Source: CAZVAO01 sp964625175
GTDB taxonomy: Bacteria > Bacillota > UBA994 > PWPR01
Direction of reading: 5' to 3'
DNA: 28,308 nucleotides
Assembly (NCBI GenBank): GCA_964625175.1
Contig: CAZVAO010000013.1
Coordinates: 1 to 28,308, forward strand
The notes beneath the pieces were generated by a model that was not told the origin of the DNA, did no database searches, and saw only the letters and a program-made list of their open reading frames with translations. A program made the position numbers and the translations under genes. Of this stretch, positions 1 through 7,718 are shown in pieces (the stretch's first letter is position 1; every line of letters starts with the position of its first letter).

Positions 1-23
1 CTGGATATAGGAAGTGATCTCTG

Positions 24-118
24 CGTTGCTCGGATGTTTGCTTATTCGGCGTACTGGCTGTACGCCATCATTGCACAAACATTGTCGCGCCTTGACCTCT
101 TAACAATTTAGAAATCCT
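24..118 (+). repeat. Structured intergenic repeat, copy A
   Basis: This non-coding element contains a perfect 7-bp hairpin (arms 48-54 and 60-66, GGCGTAC/GTACGCC) and ends in a segment at 84-118 that recurs at 316-350 with 31 of 35 identical positions. A more diverged copy lies at 16401-16496. There the hairpin is kept with paired base changes (AGCATAC against GTATG-CT), which suggests the structure is under selection. The element sits just upstream of a terminator, as copy B also does. I do not recognise a named family. It could be a 3'-UTR RNA element or a dispersed palindromic repeat. Confidence 0.55.
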
Positions 119-132
119 AACTATAGTTTAAG

Positions 133-175
133 CAAAACAAAAGCATTCCCTCAGGAACGCTTTTGTTTTGTTTTA
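133..175 (+). terminator. Rho-independent terminator
   Basis: A long hairpin has arms at about 133-148 and 155-170: a 12-bp outer helix, one A/C mismatch, 4 inner pairs and a CTCA loop. It is followed by TTTTAT. It would end a plus-strand transcript entering from left of the window. There is no gene between 1 and 133, so the gene it serves is outside the window. Confidence 0.8.
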
Positions 176-268
176 TCAGTTTTTTAAGTTTAATCATTAA
201 AGAATCTTTGGGTAATGAGTTAATCGTATTTCTGTATAAATAGGTAATCTCAGTATTGCTCTAAAAAC

Positions 269-350
269 CACTTAACTTAGCATACTCAACTGGATAGTTT
301 CGATACATGTTTCTGGTCGCGCCTTGACCTCTCCACAATTTTGAAATTCT
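269..350 (+). repeat. Structured intergenic repeat, copy C (degenerate)
   Basis: The 3' part (316-350) matches copy A closely, sharing the 17-base core GTCGCGCCTTGACCTCT. The 5' part keeps the TTAGCATACT block (277-286) that matches copy B at 16422-16432. The hairpin arms of copies A and B are not preserved here, so this looks like a decayed copy. It again sits directly before a terminator-like hairpin (362-409). Positions 176-268 between the elements show nothing recognisable. Confidence 0.45.
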
Positions 351-361
351 CTTGGGTTGAG

Positions 362-409
362 TATTTAAAACTGCGGTCCGCTATGGCGGTCCGCAGTTCG
401 TTTTAAATA
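362..409. terminator. Bidirectional terminator downstream of the lactate dehydrogenase/Etf operon
   Basis: The core helix pairs 369-376 with 391-398, then a T/T mismatch, then 378-381 with 386-389, closing on a TATG loop. The flanks (362-371 and 400-409) are also complementary and are A/T-rich, so U-runs can be read on either strand. It lies 32 bases beyond the etfA stop on the minus strand and fits as that operon's terminator. Confidence 0.7.
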
Positions 410-440
410 AGGGTTTATGAAAATAATGTCCAACTTGTAA

Positions 441-1619
441 CTATAAAGCATATTGTGCGATGAGCTCTTGCAAGATCTCGGTAACATCGCCAATTAGGCT
501 ATAGTCTGCCCGATTGAAGATGGGGGCACTGGGATCATTATTAATGGCAATAACGGTTTCCGCGCTGCTAATCCCTGCTAAGTGTTGTACGGCGCCGGAT
601 ATCCCACAAGCCAAATAGAGCTGGGGAGAAACCGTACAGCCTGTTTGACCGACTTGGTGCTTATAATCGAGCCATCCCGCTTCGACGAGCGGGCGGGTAC
701 AGGCAATTTGAGCGTGTATTAATTCTGCTAACCGCTCAACCAATTGCAGATTTTCTACCGAACCAATACCTCGTCCAACGCCAATGATGACTTGAGAGGC
801 TGTTAAGTCAATGTCGTCGTTTGACGTGTAGCGTTGCTCAAGAAGTTCTAGGGCGGGTATTTCTGGAATTTGTCGCTTTAAGGTATGAACCTCTGGTTCC
901 TTGATGACTGCAAAATCCTCGATGCTGAATACGCCTGGACGCACCGTTGCCATCTGTGGGCGGTGGTAGGGGCAAACAATCTCTGCCATCAAGTTCCCCC
1001 CAAAGGCTGGACGCGTTTGGATCAGGAGTCGACGATCCGAATCAATGGTGAGCTCTGTACAATCTGCTGTTAAACCCGTCTGCAGGCGAGCGGCGAGGCG
1101 GGGCGCCAAGGAGCGTCCATCTGGGGTTGCGCCAATCAGAATGATTTCAGGTCGATATTCCGTGATTACAGGGGCTAACACTGCCGATTGTTGCAGAATA
1201 CTGCCATCGCGGATTCGAGCATCCTCTAGTAAAAAGATATGGTCTGCTGGGCTCGACTTGAGCTGTGCTAAGGCGTGCTGGGTGTCGCGACCCATCAATA
1301 CAACAGAAGTTGGGACGTTTAATTGATCGGCTAGTGTCCGAGCGATACTGATAAGTTCTAGGGTGACAGGCTGCAATTGATTTTGACTGCTTTCTGCAAT
1401 CACCCAAATGCCGCCATCCCAGCCGATTTTGAGGTCCTTTTTGTCGATTGCTTCTGATGATGTGATGGCATTAAAGGGGCAGGCACTCAGGCAGATGCCA
1501 CAGCTGATACAATTCTCATTGAAATGAGCTTTCGTTTCAATGATGGTAATCCCATCATAGGGGCAGGACGCAGCGCACAACTCACAGCCGGTACAGCGTT
1601 CTAAATTTATCGTTAACAT
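441..1619 (-). CDS. Electron transfer flavoprotein alpha subunit with N-terminal ferredoxin domain
   Basis: This 392-residue protein has two [4Fe-4S] motifs at the N terminus (CTGCELCAASCP near residues 9-20 and CISCGICLSACP near 37-48). The alpha/beta ETF domain follows, then the C-terminal FAD-binding domain with the signature run VGRGIGS, TRPLVEAGW, QVGQTG, GISGAVQH and APIFNRADY. Ferredoxin-fused EtfA is the form found in electron-bifurcating lactate dehydrogenase complexes (LctC of Acetobacterium woodii). The start is ATG with a GGAG upstream, one base after the etfB stop. It is the last gene of the LDH-EtfB-EtfA operon and should form a cytoplasmic complex with the other two. Seen: the motifs and the operon. 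Inferred: confurcation with ferredoxin during lactate oxidation. The usual symbol would be etfA or lctC. Confidence 0.9.
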   Translation of the reverse strand: MLTINLERCTGCELCAASCPYDGITIIETKAHFNENCISCGICLSACPFNAITSSEAIDKKDLKIGWDGGIWVIAESSQNQLQPVTLELISIARTLADQLNVPTSVVLMGRDTQHALAQLKSSPADHIFLLEDARIRDGSILQQSAVLAPVITEYRPEIILIGATPDGRSLAPRLAARLQTGLTADCTELTIDSDRRLLIQTRPAFGGNLMAEIVCPYHRPQMATVRPGVFSIEDFAVIKEPEVHTLKRQIPEIPALELLEQRYTSNDDIDLTASQVIIGVGRGIGSVENLQLVERLAELIHAQIACTRPLVEAGWLDYKHQVGQTGCTVSPQLYLACGISGAVQHLAGISSAETVIAINNDPSAPIFNRADYSLIGDVTEILQELIAQYAL

Positions 1620-1620
1620 A

Positions 1621-2415
1621 TTACTGCTCCTCTAATTTTACACTTAAGTTGATGATGTCCTTAAGCTGGGAGGCCTGTTCGCGCGTGGTTCCCACAATGG
1701 ACTGGGCAAGTCCTGAAGAAGGCGGCGTATAAACGCGCACGACCTGCGTTGGCGAACCCGTCAGTCCAATGCGTTGTTCGTCGAGAGCAAGATCGCCAGC
1801 GGTATAGGTCGTTATGGCGTCGTTAGCGTGTAGAAGGTAGCCACCGAGTGAGGGGAGCCGAGGGACATGTTTGCCTTTAATCACTGTAATCAAGGCTGGT
1901 AGTTGAAGTTTAAAAAGCTGAGTCACGTCTACGGTACGGCGCTTGACGGTGATGGAATCCTCGTTAACGGCATGGACCTCAGATACATAGGTGAGGTGGG
2001 GGATTCCCAATACTTCTGCCAACCCGGGTCCCACTTGAGCCGTGTCGCCATCGGTTGATTGTTTGCCACACAGAATCAAATCAGCTCCACCCAGTTTGCG
2101 AATCCCCTGGGCCAAGGTGTAGGAGGTTGCCAGAGAATCAGCCCCCGCTAAAGCGCGATCCGTTAGCAGTACGGCCTGGTCAATATGTTGGTAAAGGGCT
2201 TGTTTCAGCAGACTAGCAACTGCTGGTATTCCCATAGAGAGAATGGTAATCGTGCCACCGACTTCAGCACGAATGCGAATGGCTAAGTCTAAAGCATAGG
2301 TATCAAATGGATTGATTATGTTTTCGATTCCCGATCGAATTAAGGTATTGGTTTCAGGGTTAATTTTAACATTCGTTATGGCAGGAACAGCTTTAAGGCA
2401 GACAAGAATTTTCAT
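1621..2415 (-). CDS. Electron transfer flavoprotein beta subunit
   Basis: This 264-residue protein is typical of EtfB in length. It begins MKILVCLKAVP and contains NPFDTYALDLA, the adenine-nucleotide/FAD-binding stretch AGADSLATSYTLA and LCGKQSTDGDTAQVGP. The start codon overlaps the stop of the upstream dehydrogenase gene (ATGA), and a strong AAGGAGG lies inside the end of that gene, so translation is probably coupled. With the adjacent ferredoxin-type EtfA and FAD-linked dehydrogenase it should carry electrons between NAD(H), ferredoxin and lactate. Assignment to the family is firm. The bifurcating role is inferred from context. Confidence 0.9.
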   Translation of the reverse strand: MKILVCLKAVPAITNVKINPETNTLIRSGIENIINPFDTYALDLAIRIRAEVGGTITILSMGIPAVASLLKQALYQHIDQAVLLTDRALAGADSLATSYTLAQGIRKLGGADLILCGKQSTDGDTAQVGPGLAEVLGIPHLTYVSEVHAVNEDSITVKRRTVDVTQLFKLQLPALITVIKGKHVPRLPSLGGYLLHANDAITTYTAGDLALDEQRIGLTGSPTQVVRVYTPPSSGLAQSIVGTTREQASQLKDIINLSVKLEEQ

Positions 2416-3983
2416 GATCGTATGCCTCCTTCAAAGATATTGCCAACATTCAGGGTATTCAGGGGATCAAAGATGCGTTTAAGTCGCTGCATATCTGCGA
2501 TTTCAGCAGGGGTGTACATGATTTGAAAGAATTGTCGTTTTAATTTGCCTATACCATGTTCTGCAGAAACGGTGCCTCCCCAGGCGACAATCTGTTTCGC
2601 CCATTTTAAATACAGAGCTTTGCCGCGCACATAATCAATGGGGTTGCGAGGTATGATATTGACGTGAACATGATTATTGCCAATGTGCCCGAAAATCACA
2701 TACTCGAGCTTGGCTTTCTCTAGATCAGCGCGATAAAGAGTCATTACCGCTTCTAAATAAGCATCGGGAACAGCCATATCGGTTCCTAATTTTGTTAAGG
2801 TGGGGTAATCATTGCGTCGCTGATCAATGATCATATTGACGATTTCGGGAACCGCATGTCGGAAGAAGCGCAACTGCTCCATGTCCGCAGAGTTCAGCGC
2901 GAGCCAACTATGATTGACATTGCCCTGGCATTCACGGATTGTGTTTGCACAGGTTTCTAACATGGCGTGCTGTTCATGCTCCGTTTGTGCGTGCAGCTCT
3001 ACGTATACGGCAGTATGGTAGTCATCCGGTAATTCCTGAAGTGCTATGAAAGCCGGGTTATGTTGTTTCTCATTTCTAAGGAGATCAAGCGCATGGTGGC
3101 CAAAGAATTCTAGTGCAGCTGGTTGAGCTGAACTAGTGCGGCATTTAGCGACAAAGTTTAAGGCTTGGTCTTCCGTTGCCCAGAAGGTGGTTAAGCCTGT
3201 GATGAAAGAAGGGGCAGGGGCAAGTTGTATTTCAACTTCTGTTATGATCCCTAAGGTACCTTCAGAGCCGATAAAGAGATCGATGAGATCCATATTCTCA
3301 GTAATTGCGTAGCCTGCAGCATTTTTGACAGGGGGCAGACTATACTTGGGTAAGAGTCCCTCAATAATGCTGTGACTGTTGGTTTTGAGCATGAAAACGC
3401 TATTTTTCGCAAAGTGTTGGTTGCGGTGGAGGTCTAGGCGTTCTCCATTGCGTAATACAATCGTTAAAGCAGATACCCAAGGTCGTGTGGCCCCATAACG
3501 CAATGTTCTTGCTCCTGAAGCATTGCAAGCAACCATTCCGCCAATCGTTGCGGATTTCTCAGTTGGGTCTGGTGGTAGGAAGAATCGTTGCGAATTGTGC
3601 AGTTCTGAGAGTACTGCTTGAGACTCGGGAGACCAGTCGTCCTGGTTGAAATTCTTATTAATCAACACATCGTTGAGTTCAGATAGAAGCAGTCCGGGTT
3701 GACAACGGAGATAGAAATCACCATTTTGATCCTGACGCAATCCTAAAATTTTGTTTGCTTTGCTGAAGTTGATGATGTGTCCACCATTGGGAACCGCTGC
3801 CGCCGCTAATCCTGTACGTGAACCCTGTACGGTGATTTCATCCTTCTTTAAAGCTTTAACGATCTCAATGACATCCGAAGTTGCTAAAGGGAAAGAGATG
3901 GTTTCGGCAGATCCAGATAGGCGTGATTCATCGTGGAGGAAGTCGATATGGTGATCATCAAGGGGTTTTATTAGTGTATTCAT
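2412..3983 (-). CDS. FAD-linked D-lactate dehydrogenase (GlcD/LctD family)
   Basis: This 523-residue protein is of the FAD-binding PCMH/VAO type. It has the FAD-binding stretch around SRTGLAAAAVPNGG, then ATIGGMVACNASGARTLRYGAT and GSEGTLGIITEVE. The C-terminal cap domain has GHIGNNHVHVNI and SAEHGIGKLKRQ, whose histidines are typical active-site or metal residues of GlcD/DLD enzymes. Its place at the head of an operon with EtfB and ferredoxin-type EtfA points to an electron-confurcating lactate dehydrogenase rather than a quinone-linked glycolate oxidase. It is somewhat longer than the usual ~460-470 residues, mostly at the N terminus. The stop is TGA, within an ATGA overlap with etfB, so TGA acts as a real stop here. 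The order LDH-EtfB-EtfA differs from lctBCD of Acetobacterium woodii as I recall it. No permease or regulator is in the window. Confidence 0.85.
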   Translation of the reverse strand: MNTLIKPLDDHHIDFLHDESRLSGSAETISFPLATSDVIEIVKALKKDEITVQGSRTGLAAAAVPNGGHIINFSKANKILGLRQDQNGDFYLRCQPGLLLSELNDVLINKNFNQDDWSPESQAVLSELHNSQRFFLPPDPTEKSATIGGMVACNASGARTLRYGATRPWVSALTIVLRNGERLDLHRNQHFAKNSVFMLKTNSHSIIEGLLPKYSLPPVKNAAGYAITENMDLIDLFIGSEGTLGIITEVEIQLAPAPSFITGLTTFWATEDQALNFVAKCRTSSAQPAALEFFGHHALDLLRNEKQHNPAFIALQELPDDYHTAVYVELHAQTEHEQHAMLETCANTIRECQGNVNHSWLALNSADMEQLRFFRHAVPEIVNMIIDQRRNDYPTLTKLGTDMAVPDAYLEAVMTLYRADLEKAKLEYVIFGHIGNNHVHVNIIPRNPIDYVRGKALYLKWAKQIVAWGGTVSAEHGIGKLKRQFFQIMYTPAEIADMQRLKRIFDPLNTLNVGNIFEGGIRS

Positions 3984-4070
3984 AATTACCTACTTTATTT
4001 AAGTCTCTGTGCCAGTTTACTAATTTCTCTGTAAGCTTAGCTTATCCTGCCTCTCGGGGAAGTTTGCCCA

Positions 4071-4100
4071 ATAAAAAAAGCTCGGACTTAACCGAGCTTT
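4071..4100 (-). terminator. Terminator of the cold-shock gene
   Basis: A perfect 9-bp stem (4077-4085 with 4092-4100, AAAGCTCGG/CCGAGCTTT) has a 6-base loop. On the minus strand it is followed by a T-run (the A-run at 4073-4079). It lies 25 bases beyond the cspA stop and separates it from the lactate dehydrogenase operon. Confidence 0.88.
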
Positions 4101-4125
4101 CTTTGTTTCTAATTAGTTACTCTAT

Positions 4126-4329
4126 TTAGTTAATAGGGTTAACGTTTTCAGCTTTTGGGCCTTTTTCGCCGTCGATGATTTCAAAAGTTACTTTTTCGCC
4201 TTCGACTAAATTCTTGCGACCAGGCTTGTTGATTGCAGAGTAATGTACGAATACGTCTGTTCCGTCTTCAGCTGTAATAAAGCCAAAACCCTTGTCATTG
4301 TTGAACCATTTAACTGTGCCATTAATCAT
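4126..4329 (-). CDS. Cold shock protein, CspA family
   Basis: This 67-residue single cold-shock domain has RNP1 (KGFGFI) and RNP2 (VFVHY) in the standard places and the usual GTVKWFNNDKGFGF opening. It acts as a single-stranded nucleic-acid-binding RNA chaperone. It is monocistronic, with its own promoter (4379-4406), a roughly 45-base leader and a terminator. The ribosome binding site is AGAGGT, seven bases before the ATG. Family assignment is certain. Which paralogue it is, and whether it is cold-induced, cannot be told from the sequence. Confidence 0.95.
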   Translation of the reverse strand: MINGTVKWFNNDKGFGFITAEDGTDVFVHYSAINKPGRKNLVEGEKVTFEIIDGEKGPKAENVNPIN

Positions 4330-4378
4330 TTTCTTTACCTCTATACTTCATATTACTACTTTTTCAAAGTGCTATATA

Positions 4379-4406
4379 ACTATAACACTTATTTAGCAAA
4401 TGTCAA
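4379..4406 (-). promoter_or_regulatory. Sigma-A-type promoter of the cold-shock gene
   Basis: On the minus strand a perfect -35 TTGACA (4401-4406) is followed after 16 bases by -10 TATAGT (4379-4384). It lies 50 bases upstream of the ATG. The interval 4407-4826 toward the S9 peptidase holds no convincing gene. It contains a weak hairpin (4681-4691 with 4722-4732, one mismatch) followed by T residues, whose role is unclear. Confidence 0.7.
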
Positions 4407-4826
4407 ATGAAATATGACAAAATTGATGTTTTATTAGATATATTTGCAAAAATAAATCGATTTAGCAGAAAAATAAATAGTTTTTACACATTGCAGGTAT
4501 CTGAGCCGAAAAAAAGAATATTTATGAGTATAGGTGTCAATACTTAATAATTTGAGCGTAGTGAGAATAATTGCTGAAGATATGAATAACTTGTAGGAGA
4601 GGGGCGAGACTGAGTACTTATCATGAGACTTGATGCAATCTGTGCGTGTTGAATAATTCTCGGTGGTTAAGCGGCGTTTTAAAAAACAACCCGATTTTCA
4701 CCTGAGGAAGCTTATTCTGTAGGTCGTTTTTTCTTGAATGGATTTTGGTATTGCTGACAACCCATATGTGAACCATTCAGGATATGGAAGTCATAAAGCG
4801 TTAAATGACAAATATAGGAGGAAATT

Positions 4827-6863
4827 ATGGATCGAATGACGATTAATGATGTGCTGAGTTTAAAGTACCTTTCGAGCTTTAAATGGTCACCTTGTGGCAA
4901 GTTTTTAGCTTACGTTTGGAATGATGGAGGGGTAAGCAATCTCTGGCTGGTCAATGCCGATGGTAGTGTACCCGCTCGCCAGATCACTAATGCAAAAAAG
5001 GGTGTGTCCGCATATACATGGACTTCTGAAGAGTTATTTGTAATCAGTGATGGTAACGTTGAAGTCTATAGCGGAGACCTTGATCGCGAGAATGCTGAGC
5101 TTATGACAACAGCGGGTGGCTATCGCGGTCGTTTGGTGTGGTCTAAAGAGAGCCAGTGTTTAGCCTATACGAACGGACGCATTCTGACATTCTCTAATTC
5201 CGAGACCTTTGAGACCATTGATATCCATCCGTTAGGAGAAGTTTTTGCAGGAAAATTTAGTCAGACCGTCCGTGGTGATAGTTTTGCATGGTCACCTAGT
5301 GGTGATAAGTTTATGTATACGTTTGTTGATGAGAAGCAGACTCCCTACCTTGCGATCGTCTTGGCAAATGGTAAACATATTTGGCGTTCAGATGGGCATG
5401 TAGAACAGATCGGTGATGCTCAGTTCTTAGATGACAATCGTTTTGTCTATGCACTGCGAGGTCGATATGGGGCGCAAACCACCTATTATTTGGGCACGAT
5501 TCCACCCGAAACGGAGTGGAAGGACTACAGTCATATTAATGCAGTAAGTCAATTTGTCCTGCTAACCCAAAAGCTGATTACGGTAGGAGACCCTGAAGAG
5601 AAAGGGGCTTTTTATTCGAGTGTGACGCCGATTCCTAATGGTGATAATCTCATTCTTACCACGGAAGATGATGGTTATTTGCACCACTATCTATTTGATT
5701 TAGCGACTGGCGCCAAGGAACAACTGACTTTCGGTGAATGTGTTGACTATGGTCAAATGGGGGATGAAATCAGCTTTTCTCCGTGTGGCAAATATTTTGT
5801 ATTTGCCTCTAATCGCACGCAGCGAGTCGAACGTCAACTCTGGATCTATGATCTAGAAAAAAGCGAAATGCGCCAATTGACCGATCTGCCTGTAACGAAC
5901 ACCTTGCCACAATGGTCCCCTACTGGGGATCAGATTGCTTTCTTCCATGCGGACAAACGGCGCAATGGTGATCTGTGGGTCGTCGACATCGACGGCAAGG
6001 AATGCACTCAGCTCAGCTTCTCAATGCCAGAGGGTTTGGCGGATAAATTGGTGGAGTCTGAGCATGTTACTTACCGAGGGGCCTTAGACTGGGAACTGGA
6101 TGCGTTTCTCTATAAGCCTACTGATTTTGATCCTAAGAGGCAGTATCCTGCTATTGTGTGGGTACATGGTGGGCCAATGAGGCAGATGCGGGGATCCTGG
6201 CATGTGTCTGCCACCTACGCGCATTTCTACGCACTCAATCAATTCCTCGCGAATCAAGGGTATGTGGTTTTGTCCCCTAATTTTAGGGGTGGGATTGGCT
6301 ATGGCCGCGACTTCCGTTTAGGTCTTTATCAGAAGAAGGGCATTGATGATACAATCGATATCGTGAATGCGGGGCAGTATTTGCGCGATTTGCCCTATGT
6401 CAAGAATGATATGGTTGCTGTTTACGGATTGTCCTATGGTGGTTATATGACCTTGCACGCGCTCACGCAGTATCCAGAATCCTTTGCAATGGGAATCAAT
6501 ATTGCGGGTTTATGGGATATTGCACAGTGGGGACGTTGGTTAGACACCACTTATGGCAATTACCAGGGCGATGCCAATTTCTGTGGCAGAATTGAGGAAC
6601 ACCCAGATCTTTGGGCAGCTGGTTCTCCCGTCCACTATAAAGAAGGTCTTTGCAAGCCACTGATGAGTTTGCAAGGAACCGCAGATCCCAATGTCGATTT
6701 TAGTCAATTGGATCTTCTGACAAAAGATTGTGTTGCAATGGGTGCCGATCATACGGCAGTCTACTATCCGGATGAGATGCACACCTTCCGGTGGCGACGC
6801 ACTTGGCAGGACGCTTTACCCCGAATGATCACCTTTTTCGCGGACCATTTGAGTCATATATAA
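4827..6863 (+). CDS. S9 family (prolyl oligopeptidase-type) serine peptidase
   Basis: This 678-residue protein has an N-terminal beta-propeller region with repeated FSPCGK/WSPTGD-type blades (about residues 10-400). A C-terminal alpha/beta hydrolase follows. The nucleophile is Ser536 in GLSYGGYM, and the other triad members are likely Asp620 (GTADPNVDF) and His652 (DEMHTF). The oxyanion-hole region is WVHGGP. There is no signal peptide, so it is probably a cytoplasmic acylaminoacyl- or dipeptidyl-peptidase that degrades short peptides. The ATG has an ideal AGGAGG five bases upstream. It stands alone and converges with the minus-strand gene pair to its right. The family is certain. The exact substrate is unknown. 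Confidence 0.9.
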   Translation: MDRMTINDVLSLKYLSSFKWSPCGKFLAYVWNDGGVSNLWLVNADGSVPARQITNAKKGVSAYTWTSEELFVISDGNVEVYSGDLDRENAELMTTAGGYRGRLVWSKESQCLAYTNGRILTFSNSETFETIDIHPLGEVFAGKFSQTVRGDSFAWSPSGDKFMYTFVDEKQTPYLAIVLANGKHIWRSDGHVEQIGDAQFLDDNRFVYALRGRYGAQTTYYLGTIPPETEWKDYSHINAVSQFVLLTQKLITVGDPEEKGAFYSSVTPIPNGDNLILTTEDDGYLHHYLFDLATGAKEQLTFGECVDYGQMGDEISFSPCGKYFVFASNRTQRVERQLWIYDLEKSEMRQLTDLPVTNTLPQWSPTGDQIAFFHADKRRNGDLWVVDIDGKECTQLSFSMPEGLADKLVESEHVTYRGALDWELDAFLYKPTDFDPKRQYPAIVWVHGGPMRQMRGSWHVSATYAHFYALNQFLANQGYVVLSPNFRGGIGYGRDFRLGLYQKKGIDDTIDIVNAGQYLRDLPYVKNDMVAVYGLSYGGYMTLHALTQYPESFAMGINIAGLWDIAQWGRWLDTTYGNYQGDANFCGRIEEHPDLWAAGSPVHYKEGLCKPLMSLQGTADPNVDFSQLDLLTKDCVAMGADHTAVYYPDEMHTFRWRRTWQDALPRMITFFADHLSHI

Positions 6864-6891
6864 TCCTTAAATGGCCTATAGCTTTATTCAA

Positions 6892-6930
6892 AAAGGACAA
6901 TTTCTTTGAAGAAATTGTCCTTTAGATTTT
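6892..6930. terminator. Bidirectional terminator between convergent genes
   Basis: A 13-bp perfect stem (6892-6904 with 6911-6923) is flanked by A residues on the left and by AGATTTTT on the right. It sits between the plus-strand S9 peptidase and the minus-strand membrane protein and can serve both. Confidence 0.85.
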
Positions 6931-7019
6931 TGCTATTGAGTGTGTAGCAAACGACCTGCACTCAGATTATAGGGTGGATGGTCATCTGAAGTTTTTGACA
7001 GGACGCGGTGCTCTTTGCT

Positions 7020-7700
7020 TTAGGCAGCATCGACTGATGCGGAACCCCGCAGGAATTGCACCATTTTTATGAAATCCATGTGCTTTGAATCCCGAGGGTT
7101 GTATTTACCGAACCGAAAAACCCACTGAACCATTGTTCCGGTAAATAAGGAGGCGATTACAGTGCCAACACCCACTTGTCCACCCATAATGAAACCCAGG
7201 ACTAAGACCGTGACTTCAATGGCGGTTCTGACTTGCCCAACAGGACGTTTTAGCAGACGAACGAGTCCTTCCATCAAGCCATCGCGCGGGCCTGCGCCTA
7301 ATTCAATCCTGAGGTAGAAGAAGGACGCCCAGCCGATCACGAACATACCCAGTAATAACATGCCCAATTGAAGAATGACATTTTGGGGTGTTTTGAGGAT
7401 ACCACTTTGCATTATATAATCAACAAACAGGCCTACGAAATACATATTGCAGATACTGGAGATTCCAGGAATGACTTTAATAAAACAAGTCAACACCAGT
7501 ATAATAAAGCCAGTTAATTGTGCAGCTTGACCGAATGTAATCGGCAGGTGGTTGGACATGCCCATATGAAAGACGGTCCATGGGCTAACACCTAAGTCGG
7601 CAGTAATCATAAGCGAGATGGCTAACCCATAAAGGAATAAACCAAGAGCTAACGATGGTAGTTTTTTGAGGATAAAGAAAACTCTAGCGGTTAAGCTCAT
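7020..7700 (-). CDS. YczE/YitT-type integral membrane protein
   Basis: This 226-residue hydrophobic protein has about five to six membrane segments. It shows the family-type opening in which a helix ends at an ADLGVSPWTVFHMG motif, and a second repeat-like motif, IELGAGPRDGLMEGL. These resemble the YczE/YyaS/YitT group of bacterial membrane proteins, whose transport function is not firmly known. It lies 18 bases downstream of the D-aminoacylase gene on the same strand, so the two are probably co-transcribed. The membrane protein may move a product or substrate of the deacylase, but that is only inferred from adjacency. Confidence 0.75.
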   Translation of the reverse strand: MSLTARVFFILKKLPSLALGLFLYGLAISLMITADLGVSPWTVFHMGMSNHLPITFGQAAQLTGFIILVLTCFIKVIPGISSICNMYFVGLFVDYIMQSGILKTPQNVILQLGMLLLGMFVIGWASFFYLRIELGAGPRDGLMEGLVRLLKRPVGQVRTAIEVTVLVLGFIMGGQVGVGTVIASLFTGTMVQWVFRFGKYNPRDSKHMDFIKMVQFLRGSASVDAA

Positions 7701-7718
7701 TATATTAGCTGTTCGAGT

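Noticed and set aside
885..1407. Plus- and minus-strand open frames overlapping etfA
   Set aside because: They are shadows of a well-supported gene. They have no ribosome binding sites or recognisable motifs.
4681..4732. Terminator-like hairpin before the S9 peptidase
   Set aside because: The arms (AAAAAACAACC and GGTCGTTTTTT) are A/T-dominated, separated by 30 bases, with a mismatch. It is too weak to list as a feature.
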